A stretch of 64,000 bases of DNA from Streptomyces wuyuanensis (GTDB taxonomy: Bacteria; Actinomycetota; Actinomycetes; Streptomycetales; Streptomycetaceae): the NCBI RefSeq assembly GCF_900103455.1, contig NZ_FNHI01000001.1, forward strand, positions 186,001-250,000, in the 5' to 3' direction. The notes beneath the pieces are model-generated. The model saw only the letters and a program-made list of their open reading frames with translations. It did no database searches and was not told where the DNA came from. Each line of letters begins with the position of its first letter. The first letter of the stretch is position 1. Shown one piece after another: positions 52,111 through 61,540 of this stretch. Position numbers and translations under genes: made by a program.

Positions 52111-52478
52111 CGGAACCGGACGTGCAGGCACTGCAGCGCAGACTGGCCGAGTTCGCCGCGGAGCGGAACTGGCAGCCGTACCACACCCCGAAGAACCTCG
52201 CCGTGGCGCTGACGGTCGAGGCGGCGGAACTCGTCGAGATCTTCCAGTGGTTGACGCCGGAGGAGTCGGCGCGGGTGATGGACGATCCCCGCAAGGCCCA
52301 TCGGGTCGCCGACGAGGTCGCCGATGTGCTCGCGTATCTCCTCCAGTTCTGCGAGGTGGTCGGGGTCGACGCGCTCCGGGCGCTCTCGGAGAAGATCGAC
52401 CGGAACGAGCTCCGCTTCCCTCCGGCCGAACGGGCGTCCGAGGGTCCTTCCGTACGGGATCGTCACTCTGCGGAGTGA
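52107..52478 (+). CDS. MazG-like nucleotide pyrophosphohydrolase
   Basis: 123 residues of the MazG/dUTPase-like all-alpha NTP-PPase type: 'FAAERNWQPYHTPKNLAVALTVEAAELVEIFQWL' with the ExxE motif (EAAELVE), and 'RVADEVADVLAYLLQFCEVVG' with the second acidic pair (DEVAD). These bind Mg and the triphosphate. Likely cleans non-canonical NTPs. Four-base overlap with the ATPase gene. Confidence 0.9.
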   Translation: MTEPDVQALQRRLAEFAAERNWQPYHTPKNLAVALTVEAAELVEIFQWLTPEESARVMDDPRKAHRVADEVADVLAYLLQFCEVVGVDALRALSEKIDRNELRFPPAERASEGPSVRDRHSAE

Positions 52479-52603
52479 CTGATCTTTCCCCAAGCGGCCA
52501 CCTGTCCACAGATTTCCGAATTCCCCTGGCTTTTCGTCTGGAGCGCCTTCACTCTGGGTAGTGACTCAGTGGGCAGAAAGTCGTACGAACGGGGGCGGCG
52601 TAC

Positions 52604-53188
52604 ATGGATGCGGAACGGCTCGTGGCGATCGGCAGGCGCGCACTCGCGGAGTGCCGCGCGGCGCTCGACGTCGTGGCGGAGGCCTGGCAGGCGCAGGCCC
52701 TCGCCCAGGCGATCGGAAGCCGACTGGCGGTGGACGGACCGCAGGAGCTCAGAGGCGAGGCGCGCGGCCTCAGCGAGGCAGGTGGCCGGGCCGGCATGCT
52801 AGCCGACCCGGCCGTCCTGCGCTCGGGCGGTCCAAGAGCCGCCCAGCTCACGGCAGTCGCGGATCCCGGACGGTCGTTGGACGCGCTCGGGACCCTGCTG
52901 GGCGAGGTCGGCATGGCGCTCGTCGGCGTCGCCTGCGCCACGGACGAGGAGGGGCTGTACTGGCAGTGCATCGAGGCGATCGACGCCGCGGACGAATCCA
53001 GCGACCACGTCCGCGCCATGCTCCACCGCCTCTCCCTGTGCGAGCGCGACAGGGAGCGCCGAAGAGACCGCGACCGGGAACGGGAAAGGGAGCGAGGCGG
53101 GTACGGGTACGGGTACGGGGACCGGGACGGCGGCCCGGTCACCGCCCGCCGGCCGGATCCGGCCGAACCGACGGCGAGCCCGCCTTGA
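52604..53188 (+). CDS. Streptomyces conserved hypothetical protein with charged repeat tail (DUF6099-like)
   Basis: 194 residues. Helical N-terminal two thirds ('MDAERLVAIGRRALAECRAALDVV', 'DALGTLLGEVGMALVGVA') without known catalytic motif, then an odd tail: alternating Arg/Asp/Glu ('RERRRDRDRERERERG'), then three Gly-Tyr pairs. The tail is coded by short direct repeats ('GGTACG' etc.). ATG 52604. Role unknown; probably actinomycete-specific. Confidence 0.7.
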   Translation: MDAERLVAIGRRALAECRAALDVVAEAWQAQALAQAIGSRLAVDGPQELRGEARGLSEAGGRAGMLADPAVLRSGGPRAAQLTAVADPGRSLDALGTLLGEVGMALVGVACATDEEGLYWQCIEAIDAADESSDHVRAMLHRLSLCERDRERRRDRDRERERERGGYGYGYGDRDGGPVTARRPDPAEPTASPP

Positions 53189-53327
53189 GCCAGGAGGCCC
53201 CACGCCCGCTTCGCCCCGCAGCCGGGACGTCGCGGAGCCTGGACGGCGCGGCACGGCACGGCACGACGTGACCGGCGCGGCACGGCGCGGTGAGGTTGAA
53301 GCACGGACCGAGGTGCAGGATGGATGT

Positions 53328-54251
53328 ATGGACCTGCGAATCTTCACCGAACCCCAGCAAGGGGCCTCCTACGACACCCTGCTCACCGTGGCCAAGGCCA
53401 CCGAGGACCTGGGCTTCGACGCCTTCTTCCGCTCGGACCACTACCTCAGCATGGGCTCGGCGGACGGTCTGCCCGGACCGACCGACGCCTGGATCACCCT
53501 GGCCGGCCTCGCCCGGGAGACCAAGCGGATCAGGCTCGGCACACTCATGACGGCCGGCACCTTCCGGTTGCCCGGTGTGCTCGCCATCCAGGTGGCCCAG
53601 GTCGACCAGATGTCCGGCGGCCGGGTCGAGCTCGGGCTCGGCGCCGGCTGGTTCGAGGAGGAGCACAAGGCCTACGGCATCCCCTTCCCCAAGGAGAAGT
53701 TCGCCCGCCTCGAGGAGCAACTGGCCATCGTCACCGGCCTGTGGGGCACCGAGACCGGCAAGACCTTCAGCCATGACGGGCGGTACTACCAGCTGCAGGA
53801 CTCACCGGCGCTGCCCAAGCCCGCCCAGCGGAAGCTCCCGGTGCTCATCGGCGGCCACGGCGCCACCCGCACCCCGCGGCTGGCCGCGCAGTACGCCGAC
53901 GAGTTCAACATCCCCTTCGCGTCGCTGGAGGACACGGAGCGGCAGTTCGGCCGCGTCCGCGCGGCCGCCGAGGAAGCCGGACGGTCCCCCGACGACCTCG
54001 TCTACTCCAACGCCCTCGTCGTCTGCGTCGGCAGGGACGACGCGGAGGTCGCCCGCCGCGCCGCCGCCATCGGCCGCGAGGTCGACGAACTGAAGGCCAA
54101 CGGCCTCGCCGGCTCGCCCGCCGAGGTCGTCGACAAGCTCGGCCGCTACGCCGCCGCAGGCTCCTCCCGCGTCTACCTCCAGGTCCTCGACCTGGACGAC
54201 CTGGACCACCTGGAGCTCATCTCCTCCCAGGTCCAGCCCCAGCTGGGCTGA
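53328..54251 (+). CDS. F420-dependent LLM-class oxidoreductase
   Basis: 307 residues of the luciferase-like family: 'MDLRIFTEPQQGASYDTLLTVAKATEDLGFDAFFRSDHYLSMG', 'IRLGTLMTAGTFRLPGVLA', 'GRVELGLGAGWFEEEHKAYGI', 'PVLIGGHGATRTPRLAAQYAD'. Members with this pattern use F420 to reduce or oxidise small molecules. ATG 53328. Substrate unknown. Confidence 0.92.
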   Translation: MDLRIFTEPQQGASYDTLLTVAKATEDLGFDAFFRSDHYLSMGSADGLPGPTDAWITLAGLARETKRIRLGTLMTAGTFRLPGVLAIQVAQVDQMSGGRVELGLGAGWFEEEHKAYGIPFPKEKFARLEEQLAIVTGLWGTETGKTFSHDGRYYQLQDSPALPKPAQRKLPVLIGGHGATRTPRLAAQYADEFNIPFASLEDTERQFGRVRAAAEEAGRSPDDLVYSNALVVCVGRDDAEVARRAAAIGREVDELKANGLAGSPAEVVDKLGRYAAAGSSRVYLQVLDLDDLDHLELISSQVQPQLG

Positions 54252-54290
54252 GGTCCCTCTCCCAGCCGCCCCCGCCACCGGAGCCAACCC

Positions 54291-55205
54291 GTGAAGCCCG
54301 CCCGCAGCCTGGCCGCCGCCCTCGCCGGGGACCGCCCGCTCGTCCTCGACGGCGGACTGTCCAACCAGTTGGAGGCGCAGGGCTGCGACCTGTCCGACGA
54401 CCTCTGGTCGGCACGGCTCCTCGCCGACGGGCCCGAGCAGATCGAAGCCGCTCACACGGCCTATGTGCGGGCGGGCGCCCAGGTGCTCATCACCTCCAGC
54501 TACCAGGCCACTTACGAAGGCTTCGCCAGGCGCGGCACCGACCGGGGCGAAGCGGCCGCGCTCCTCACCCGCAGCGTGGCACTCGCGCGCGCAGCGGCGG
54601 AGGGGTCAGCACGGGAGGTGTGGGTGGCGGCCTCGGCGGGTCCGTACGGTGCGTTCCTCGCGGACGGCAGCGAGTACCGCGGCCGCTACGGGCTGACGGT
54701 GCGGGAGCTGGAGGCATTCCACCGGCCCCGCGTCCGGACCCTGGCCGAGGCCGGCCCGGACGTGCTCGCCCTGGAGACCGTGCCGGACACCGACGAGGCG
54801 GAGGCGATGCTGAGGGCCACGGCGGACCTGGGCGTGCCGGTGTGGCTCTCCTACACCATCGACGGCGGACGCACCCGCGCCGGCCAGGACCTCGTGGCCG
54901 CCTTCGCCCGCACCGCCCCGCACGGACACGTCATCGCCGTCGGCGTCAACTGCTGCGAGCCCGCCGACGCGGACCGCGCAGTGGAGATCGCGTCCCGGGA
55001 AACGGGCAGGCCGGTCGTGGTCTACCCCAACAGCGGGGAGCGGTGGGACCCCGGGGCCCGTGCCTGGGCCGGCGACACCGCCTTCGACCCGGCCCGGCTG
55101 ACCGCCTGGGCCGCCGCGGGCGCCCGCCTGGCCGGCGGCTGCTGCCGCGTCGGCCCGGACCGTATCGCCGAGCTGGCCGCGCTCACCCGTGCCCTGCGGC
55201 CGTGA
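54291..55205 (+). CDS. mmuM: Homocysteine S-methyltransferase
   Basis: 304 residues: 'RPLVLDGGLSNQLEAQGCDLSDDLWSARLL', 'AGAQVLITSSYQATYEGF', Zn-site cysteines in 'VNCCEPAD' and 'AGGCCRVGPD'. Transfers a methyl group from S-methylmethionine (or SAM) to homocysteine, forming methionine. GTG 54291 with GGAG upstream. Could feed the cluster's methyl cycle but is over 13 kb away and probably housekeeping. Confidence 0.92.
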   Translation: MKPARSLAAALAGDRPLVLDGGLSNQLEAQGCDLSDDLWSARLLADGPEQIEAAHTAYVRAGAQVLITSSYQATYEGFARRGTDRGEAAALLTRSVALARAAAEGSAREVWVAASAGPYGAFLADGSEYRGRYGLTVRELEAFHRPRVRTLAEAGPDVLALETVPDTDEAEAMLRATADLGVPVWLSYTIDGGRTRAGQDLVAAFARTAPHGHVIAVGVNCCEPADADRAVEIASRETGRPVVVYPNSGERWDPGARAWAGDTAFDPARLTAWAAAGARLAGGCCRVGPDRIAELAALTRALRP

Positions 55206-55269
55206 GCCGTCCTGTCTTTCCGCTCGGTCCGATGCCCCGGAAAAGTGCTGGTCGGCAGGGGAGGACTCG

Positions 55270-56844
55270 GTGATACTCGGACACGTGTTCCTGACGATCA
55301 GTACGACCGGCACCCCCGAGCGCCCCGCCACCGACCTGGGCTTCCTGCTGCACAAGCACCCCGACAAGGCGCAGGCGTTCTCCACCTCGCACGGCACGGC
55401 CCACGTCCTCTACCCCGAGGCGAGCGCCGAACGCTGCACGGCCGCACTGCTCCTGGACGTGGATCCGGTGGCGCTGGTGCGGCGCGGCAAGGGCAAGGGC
55501 AGCGGCGGGGCACCCGACTCCGCCCTCGCCCAGTACGTCAACGACCGCCCCTACGCCGCGTCCTCGCTGCTCTCCGTCGCCATGAGCACCGTCTTCAAGA
55601 GCGCGCTGCGCGGAGTGTGCGCCGCGATGCCGGAGCGGGCCGCCGGCCGGCTGCCGCTGCGGATCGAGGTGCCCGCACTGCCCGCGCGCGGCGGCGCCGA
55701 ACTCGTCCGCAAGCTGTTCGGACCGCTGGGCTGGGACCGGGTGGAAGCCGAGCCGGTCGCGCTCGACGAGCAGTTCCCGGAGTGGGGCGACTCCCGCTAC
55801 GTACGGCTGGCCCTCGAAGGCGAGCTGCGCCTCGCCGACGCGCTGCGCCAGCTCTACGTCCTGCTGCCGGTCCTGGACGACGCCAAGCACTACTGGGTGG
55901 CACCCGACGAGGTCGACAAACTGCTCCGGGCCGGCGAGGGCTGGCTCGCCGACCACCCCGAGCAGAAGCTGATCACCAGCCGCTACCTGTCCCGCCGCTG
56001 GAGCCTCACCCGGCAGGCCGCCGAACGGCTCGAGCTCGTACGGCTCGCCGAGAGCGACGACCTCGAAGTGGAGGACGTCGACAACGCCGTGGACGAGACC
56101 AAGGACACCGAGGAGCGCCCCGTCCCGCTCGCCGAGCAGCGGCGTGCCGCGATCCTGGACGCCCTCCGCACGGCGGGCGCGTCGAGCGTGCTCGACCTCG
56201 GCTGCGGACAGGGCCAGCTCGTCCAGGCACTCCTGAAGGACATCCGGTTCACCGACATCGTCGGCGTCGACGTGTCCGTGCGGGCCCTGGCGATCGCCGC
56301 CCGCAGGCTGCGCCTGGAGCGCATGGGCGAGCGGCAGTCCGGTCGCGTCACCCTCATGCAGGGCTCGCTCACCTACACCGACAAACGCCTCACGGGCTAC
56401 GACGCCGCGGTCCTCAGCGAGGTGATCGAGCACCTCGACCTGCCGAGGCTGCCCGCCCTCGAGCACGCCGTGTTCGGCTCCGCACGCCCGCGCACGGTGA
56501 TCGTCACCACGCCCAACGTCGAGTACAACGTGCGCTGGGAGACACTGCCCGCCGGACACGTACGCCACAGCGACCACCGCTTCGAGTGGAACCGCGAGGA
56601 GTTCTCCGCCTGGGCGTCCCGGGTCGCCGAGCGGCACGGCTACGGCGTGGCGTACGTACCGGTCGGCGACGAGGACCCGGAGGTGGGCCCGCCCACGCAG
56701 ATGGCCGTGTTCACCCTGACCTCCGCGGACCCGGCGCCCGGCGGCCCGGACACCGGAGCACGGAGGGCCGGGAACCCGGACGGGCACACGACGTCCGCGA
56801 CCGGCACGACCACCACGACCACCACGAAGGAGGGGGCGGCATGA
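55270..56844 (+). CDS. hen1: Bacterial Hen1, 3'-terminal RNA ribose 2'-O-methyltransferase
   Basis: 524 residues. N-terminal Hen1-specific domain (about 1-240, 'ILGHVFLTISTTGTPERPATDLGFLLHKHPDK', 'AQYVNDRPYAASSLLSVA') and C-terminal methyltransferase: SAM site 'VLDLGCGQGQLVQAL' (about 308) and metal motif 'SEVIEHLDLPRL' (Glu, Glu, His about 384-388), with His in 'GHVRHSDHRFEW'. Marks the repaired RNA end against further cleavage, in partnership with Pnkp. GTG 55270 has AGGGGAGGA upstream. C-terminal tail is Thr-rich ('TTTTTT'). Overlaps pnkp (ATGA). Confidence 0.94.
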   Translation: MILGHVFLTISTTGTPERPATDLGFLLHKHPDKAQAFSTSHGTAHVLYPEASAERCTAALLLDVDPVALVRRGKGKGSGGAPDSALAQYVNDRPYAASSLLSVAMSTVFKSALRGVCAAMPERAAGRLPLRIEVPALPARGGAELVRKLFGPLGWDRVEAEPVALDEQFPEWGDSRYVRLALEGELRLADALRQLYVLLPVLDDAKHYWVAPDEVDKLLRAGEGWLADHPEQKLITSRYLSRRWSLTRQAAERLELVRLAESDDLEVEDVDNAVDETKDTEERPVPLAEQRRAAILDALRTAGASSVLDLGCGQGQLVQALLKDIRFTDIVGVDVSVRALAIAARRLRLERMGERQSGRVTLMQGSLTYTDKRLTGYDAAVLSEVIEHLDLPRLPALEHAVFGSARPRTVIVTTPNVEYNVRWETLPAGHVRHSDHRFEWNREEFSAWASRVAERHGYGVAYVPVGDEDPEVGPPTQMAVFTLTSADPAPGGPDTGARRAGNPDGHTTSATGTTTTTTTKEGAA

Positions 56845-59396
56845 CCACCACCACCCGCGAACTGCCCGTCACCGACCTGTCCCTCGTGGTCCTCGTCGGC
56901 GCCAGCGGCTCCGGCAAGTCCACCTTCGCCCGCAAGCACTTCAAGCCCACCGAGGTCATCTCCTCCGACTTCTGCCGCGGGCTGGTCGCCGACGACGAGA
57001 ACGACCAGAGCGCCAGCGGCGACGCCTTCGACGTCCTCCACTACATCGTCGGCAAGCGGCTCGAAGCCGGCCGGCTGACCGTCGTCGACGCGACCAGCGT
57101 CCAGCGGGAGAGCCGCCGCGAACTCGTCCAGCTCGCCCGCCGGTACGACGTCCTCCCGATCGCCATCGTCCTCGACATGCCCGAAGAGGTGTGCGCCGCA
57201 CGCAACGCCGCCCGCCCGGACCGGGCCGACATGCCCCGCCACGTCATCCAGCGCCACCGGCGAGAGCTGCGCCGCTCACTGCGGGGCCTGGAACGCGAGG
57301 GCTTCCGCAAGGTCCACGTCCTGCGGAGCGTCGAAGAGGCCGAAGCCGCCGAGATCGTCCTGGAGAAGCGCTTCAACGACCTGCGCCACCTCACCGGTCC
57401 GTTCGACATCATCGGGGACGTCCACGGCTGCAGTTCCGAGCTGGACAGCCTGCTCGGCCGCCTCGGCTACGTCGACGGCGCACACCCCGAGGGCCGGACC
57501 GCCGTGTTCGTCGGCGACCTCGTCGACCGTGGACCCGACAGCCCCGGCGTACTGCGCCGGGTGATGGGCATGGTCGCCGCCGGCAACGCCCTGTGCGTGC
57601 CCGGAAACCACGAGAACAAGCTCGGACGCTGGCTCAAGGGCCGCAACGTCCAGCACACCCACGGACTCGCCGAGACCATCGAACAGCTGGAGCGCGAGGA
57701 CGCCACCGACCCCGAGTTCCGGGAGCGGGTCGCGCGGTTCATCGACGGGCTCGTCAGCCACTACGTCCTCGACGAGGGCCGACTCGTCGTCTGCCACGCC
57801 GGCCTGCCCGAGAAGTACCACGGCCGTACCTCCGGCCGCGTCCGCTCCCACGCCCTGTACGGCGACACCACCGGCGAGACCGACGAGTTCGGCCTGCCCG
57901 TGCGCTATCCGTGGGCCGAGGACTACCGCGGCCGCGCCGCGGTGGTGTACGGACACACTCCCGTGCCCACGGCCTCCTGGGTCAACAACACCATCTGCCT
58001 CGACACCGGCGCCGTCTTCGGCGGCAAGCTGACCGCGCTGCGCTGGCCGGAGCGGGAACTGGTCGACGTCCCCGCCGAGCAGGTCTGGTACGAGCCCGTC
58101 AAGCCGCTTGCCACCGAGGCGCCCGGCGGGCACGAAGGCCGCCCGCTGGACCTCGCCGACGTCCACGGCCGGCGCATCGTCGAGACCCGCCACATGGGAC
58201 GGGTCGCCGTCCGCGAGGAGAACGCGGCCGCCGCGCTGGAGGTGATGAGCCGGTTCGCGGTCGATCCGCGGCTGCTCGCGTACCTGCCGCCGACGATGGC
58301 GCCCACCGCCACCTCGCAGAAGGAGGGCTACCTGGAACACCCGGAGGAGGCGTTCGCCCAGTACCGGGCCGACGGGGTCGAACGGGTCGTGTGCGAGGAG
58401 AAGCACATGGGCTCCCGGGCCGTCGCCCTGGTCTGCCGCGACGCGGAAGTCGCACGGGACCGTTTCGGCGCCGACGGCGTCACCGGCGCCCTGCACACGC
58501 GCACCGGACGCCCGTTCTTCGACGACCCCGCCGTCACCGAGCAGATCCTCGGCCGGCTGCGCACGGCGATCACCGGAGCCGGGCTGTGGGACGAACTCGG
58601 TACCGACTGGCTGCTCCTGGACGCCGAACTGATGCCGTGGTCGCTCAAGGCGTCCGGGCTGCTCCGCAAGCAGTACGCGGCCGTCGGCGCCGCGTCCCGC
58701 GCGGTGCTCCCCGGAGCCACCGCCGCCCTCGAGGCGGCCGTCGCCCGGGGGGTCGACGTCGGGGCCCTGCTGACCCGCCAGCGCGAACGCGCCACGGACG
58801 CGGCCGCGTTCACCGACGCCTACCGCCGCTACTGCTGGACCACGGACGGACTGGACGGGGTGCGCCTCGCGCCCTTCCAGATCCTCGCCGCCCGGGGCCG
58901 CTCCCTCGCGGGCGTGCCGCACGACGAACAACTGGCCTGGCTGGACCGGCTGGTGGAGGCCGACGAGACCACCACCGGCACGGGGCTGCTCCAGCGCACC
59001 GGTCGCCTCGTCGTCGACACCGGGGACGAGGCCTCGGTGAAGGCCGGGACGGACTGGTGGCTGGAGATGACGGAGGCGGGCGGCGAGGGGATGGTCGTCA
59101 AGCCCCTCCAGGCGCTGGTGCGGGACGCCAAGGGCCGGCTCGTCCAGCCGGGCATCAAGGTCCGCGGCCGGGAGTACCTGCGGATCATCTACGGCCCCGA
59201 GTACACCCGCCCGGACAACCTGACGCGGCTCCGCGGCCGGTTCCTCGGCCACAAGCGCTCACTTGCCCTGCGCGAGTACGCGCTCGGGCTGGAGGCCCTC
59301 GACCGCCTCGGCGGCGACGAGCCCCTGTGGCGCGTCCACGAGGCCGTGTTCGCGGTGCTCGCCCTGGAGTCCGAGCCCGTCGACCCCCGGCTGTAG
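56841..59396 (+). CDS. pnkp: Pnkp, polynucleotide kinase-phosphatase-adenylyltransferase of RNA repair
   Basis: 851 residues with three catalytic modules: 5'-kinase ('VLVGASGSGKSTFARKHF', about 17), metallophosphatase ('DIIGDVHGCSSELDSLL', 'VFVGDLVDRGPDSPGV', 'VPGNHENKLGRW', 'CHAGLPEKYH') and a ligase-like adenylyltransferase with its nucleotidyl Lys in 'VCEEKHMGSRAVAL' (about 520). Works with Hen1 to heal and seal cleaved tRNA-type RNA. ATG 56841 overlaps the hen1 stop. Full length; no defect seen. Confidence 0.95.
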   Translation: MTTTTRELPVTDLSLVVLVGASGSGKSTFARKHFKPTEVISSDFCRGLVADDENDQSASGDAFDVLHYIVGKRLEAGRLTVVDATSVQRESRRELVQLARRYDVLPIAIVLDMPEEVCAARNAARPDRADMPRHVIQRHRRELRRSLRGLEREGFRKVHVLRSVEEAEAAEIVLEKRFNDLRHLTGPFDIIGDVHGCSSELDSLLGRLGYVDGAHPEGRTAVFVGDLVDRGPDSPGVLRRVMGMVAAGNALCVPGNHENKLGRWLKGRNVQHTHGLAETIEQLEREDATDPEFRERVARFIDGLVSHYVLDEGRLVVCHAGLPEKYHGRTSGRVRSHALYGDTTGETDEFGLPVRYPWAEDYRGRAAVVYGHTPVPTASWVNNTICLDTGAVFGGKLTALRWPERELVDVPAEQVWYEPVKPLATEAPGGHEGRPLDLADVHGRRIVETRHMGRVAVREENAAAALEVMSRFAVDPRLLAYLPPTMAPTATSQKEGYLEHPEEAFAQYRADGVERVVCEEKHMGSRAVALVCRDAEVARDRFGADGVTGALHTRTGRPFFDDPAVTEQILGRLRTAITGAGLWDELGTDWLLLDAELMPWSLKASGLLRKQYAAVGAASRAVLPGATAALEAAVARGVDVGALLTRQRERATDAAAFTDAYRRYCWTTDGLDGVRLAPFQILAARGRSLAGVPHDEQLAWLDRLVEADETTTGTGLLQRTGRLVVDTGDEASVKAGTDWWLEMTEAGGEGMVVKPLQALVRDAKGRLVQPGIKVRGREYLRIIYGPEYTRPDNLTRLRGRFLGHKRSLALREYALGLEALDRLGGDEPLWRVHEAVFAVLALESEPVDPRL

Positions 59397-59410
59397 TTCC
59401 GCCGCAGCCG

Positions 59411-59440
59411 TGCGGGGAGGCATCTCGGTGCCTCCCCGCA
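59411..59440. terminator. Terminator hairpin after pnkp
   Basis: TGCGGGGAGGCA (59411-59422) pairs perfectly with TGCCTCCCCGCA (59429-59440) around a six-base loop, 14 bases after the pnkp stop at 59396. Confidence 0.85.
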
Positions 59441-60204
59441 GAGTGCGGTCACCTGCTCGGGACAGTCCCGTCCGGGCCGCTCCGGGGGCGCTCGCCGGCG
59501 GGTGCGCGGGCCCCGTCGGACTGCCCGGACGCGCGTGCCGGTCCGGAGGCCCGTACGGATCAGGGCGGCGCCCGTTCCGCAGGAGGCCCGCGTACCCGCC
59601 TCCGGACTGCTGCCGCGCCGGGCGACCCGTTCACGAGCGGCAGTCCGCCGCACGGGCCACCGGCTGATGGAACGGACGGCCGACTGCGACCCGTACGCGC
59701 TTGCTCGCCGGCCGGCTCGCCGCCGACTGCGGCATCACCTCGATCCCCCGCCAGGTGGGGGAGCCGACGGCCGCCGTCGGGCCGAACCAACGGCGGGGAT
59801 ACGCGCCCGAACCGCGCCCAGCCGAGCCGAGCCGAACCCAGCCGATGCTCGCCGAGCCCAACCGAGCCGAGCCCAACCGAGCCGAGCCGTGGCTCGCGGG
59901 CCGTGACCGGCAGCCCGTGACGCCTGGCGCGTGGCGCGTGGCCGCGCGACCGCAGCCGAGGCCCGCAGCGGCAGCCGCCGCATGCGGCCGGCAGCCCGTG
60001 GTGCGACCGCAGTGGCGGTGCGCCCGCAGGGACATCGCCCCTGCGGCCCGCGATCCGCTCAGGCGCCGAAACCGTCCGACGGCACGCCCTCGTCCGGGAG
60101 CCCGCCGCCGAGGCTCTCTTCTCGGCCGTGCGGTGCGGGATACGACAGGAGACGGTCCGGGCGTTCGCCGGGTGAACGGCCCTCCGGACGGCCAGGATGG
60201 GGGC
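59441..60204. other. Gene-free region between pnkp and arcA
   Basis: About 760 bases without a supported gene. It contains the GCC-rich repeat tract at 59821-59890 and GC-rich, Arg/Ala-coding shadow frames. A promoter for arcA must be near 60205, but no clear -35/-10 was found. Confidence 0.5.
59821..59890. repeat. Simple direct-repeat tract GCCGAGCC / CCCAACCGAGCCGAG
   Basis: Imperfect direct repeats of GCCGA, GAACC and GAGCC units; CCCAACCGAGCCGAG occurs twice in tandem (59857-59886). Non-coding, probably slippage-prone. Confidence 0.75.
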
Positions 60205-61455
60205 ATGGGATTCCATGTCGACTCCGAGACCGGGCGACTGCGCCGGGTCGTACTGCACCGGCCGGACCTGGAGCTGAAGAGGCTCACGCCCAGCAACAAG
60301 GACGCGCTGCTCTTCGACGACCTGCTCTGGGTCCGGCGTGCCCGCCAGGAGCACGACGGCTTCGCCGACGTGCTGCGCGACAGGGGTGTCGCCGTGCACC
60401 TCTTCGGCGATCTGCTGCGCGAGTCGCTGGAGATCCCGGCGGCCCGCAAACTCGTGCTGGACCGGGTGTTCGACGAGAAGGAGTACGGCCCGCTCGCCAC
60501 GGACCATCTGCGGGCCGCCTTCGACGAGATGGACACCCGCGGGCTCACCGAGGCGCTCATCGGGGGCATGACGAAGCGGGAGTTCCTCGCCGGCCACTCC
60601 GAACCGTCGTCGGTCCGCTTCCACGTCATGGACCTCGACGACTTCCTCCTCGGCCCGCTGCCCAATCACATCTTCGCCCGCGACACCTCCGCCTGGATCT
60701 ACGACGGCGTCTCCATCAACGCCATGCGCTGGCCCGCCCGTCAGCGCGAAACCGTGCACTTCGAGGCGATCTACAAGCACCATCCGCTGTTCACCGGCCC
60801 CGAGGCCGGCGATTTCCACCACTGGTCGGAGGGCCAGGACGACTACCCCTCCACGATCGAGGGGGGCGACGTCCTCGTCATCGGCAACGGAGCCGTGCTC
60901 ATCGGCATGAGCGAGCGCACCACCCCGCAGGCCGTGGAGATGCTCGCCCGGGGTCTGTTCGCGGCCGGCTCCGCCCGGACGATCATCGCGCTCGACATGC
61001 CCAAGCGCCGGGCGTTCATGCACCTGGACACGGTGATGACGATGGTGGACCACGACACGTTCACCCAGTACGCGGGGCTCGGCATGCTGCGCTCGTACAC
61101 GATCGAGCCGGCCGCGGGGGACCACACCATGTCGCTGCGGGTCACCGACCATCCGCCGGAGCACATGCACAGTGCGATCGCGGCGGCTCTCGGCCTGAAG
61201 GACATCCGCGTGCTCACCGCGACGCAGGACGTGCACTCGGCGGAGCGGGAGCAGTGGGACGACGGCTGCAACGTTCTCGCCGTCGAACCCGGCGTCGTCG
61301 TGGCGTACGACCGCAATGTGACGACCAACACGCATCTGCGCAAGCAGGGGATCGAGGTGATCGAGATCCCGGGCAGCGAACTCGGCCGGGGCCGGGGCGG
61401 ACCCCGCTGCATGAGCTGCCCGGTGGAGCGGGACGCCGTCCAGACCGGCACCTGA
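60205..61455 (+). CDS. arcA: Arginine deiminase
   Basis: 416 residues, guanidino-group-modifying fold. Conserved sites: '[17 protein letters not shown]', '[16 protein letters not shown]' (Asp), '[19 protein letters not shown]' (Glu), '[12 protein letters not shown]' (His) and nucleophilic Cys near the end in '[13 protein letters not shown]'. Converts arginine to citrulline and ammonia. The next genes, ornithine carbamoyltransferase and an amino acid permease, complete an arginine-deiminase pathway except carbamate kinase, which is not in the window. ATG 60205. Confidence 0.94.
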   Translation: MGFHVDSETGRLRRVVLHRPDLELKRLTPSNKDALLFDDLLWVRRARQEHDGFADVLRDRGVAVHLFGDLLRESLEIPAARKLVLDRVFDEKEYGPLATDHLRAAFDEMDTRGLTEALIGGMTKREFLAGHSEPSSVRFHVMDLDDFLLGPLPNHIFARDTSAWIYDGVSINAMRWPARQRETVHFEAIYKHHPLFTGPEAGDFHHWSEGQDDYPSTIEGGDVLVIGNGAVLIGMSERTTPQAVEMLARGLFAAGSARTIIALDMPKRRAFMHLDTVMTMVDHDTFTQYAGLGMLRSYTIEPAAGDHTMSLRVTDHPPEHMHSAIAAALGLKDIRVLTATQDVHSAEREQWDDGCNVLAVEPGVVVAYDRNVTTNTHLRKQGIEVIEIPGSELGRGRGGPRCMSCPVERDAVQTGT

Positions 61456-61474
61456 CATCCGGCCCCGACCCGAT

Positions 61475-61502
61475 CGTATAGCAATACGGGATTACGTATA
61501 GA
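61475..61502 (+). promoter_or_regulatory. Candidate promoter/operator upstream of ornithine carbamoyltransferase
   Basis: An AT-rich patch unusual for this genome: palindrome CGTATAGCAATACG (61475-61488), then a second CGTATA (61495-61500) overlapping a -10-like TATAGA (61497-61502), 39 bases before the ATG. No good -35. It could be the target of an arginine regulator or a plain promoter. Confidence 0.45.
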
Positions 61503-61540
61503 CTTCCATTGTCCCGTCCGCGATCCAGGAGCAGCCGACC

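Noticed and set aside
55245-56840. N-terminal extension of pnkp to 55245 (about 530 extra codons)
   Set aside because: The extension overlaps the complete hen1 gene in another frame and is Arg/Pro-rich; the ATG at 56841 overlapping hen1 and leading into the kinase motif is the real start.
57276-59252. 658-codon open frame on the minus strand
   Set aside because: Antisense of pnkp, whose three catalytic modules are intact.
59821-59890. CRISPR-like or origin-like repeat
   Set aside because: Repeats are short, adjacent and without spacers; no cas or replication genes nearby.
41615-60204. Extending the biosynthetic cluster to the right over SepF, Hen1, mmuM and others
   Set aside because: These genes are conserved housekeeping or unrelated; no shared operator copy was seen after 36087.
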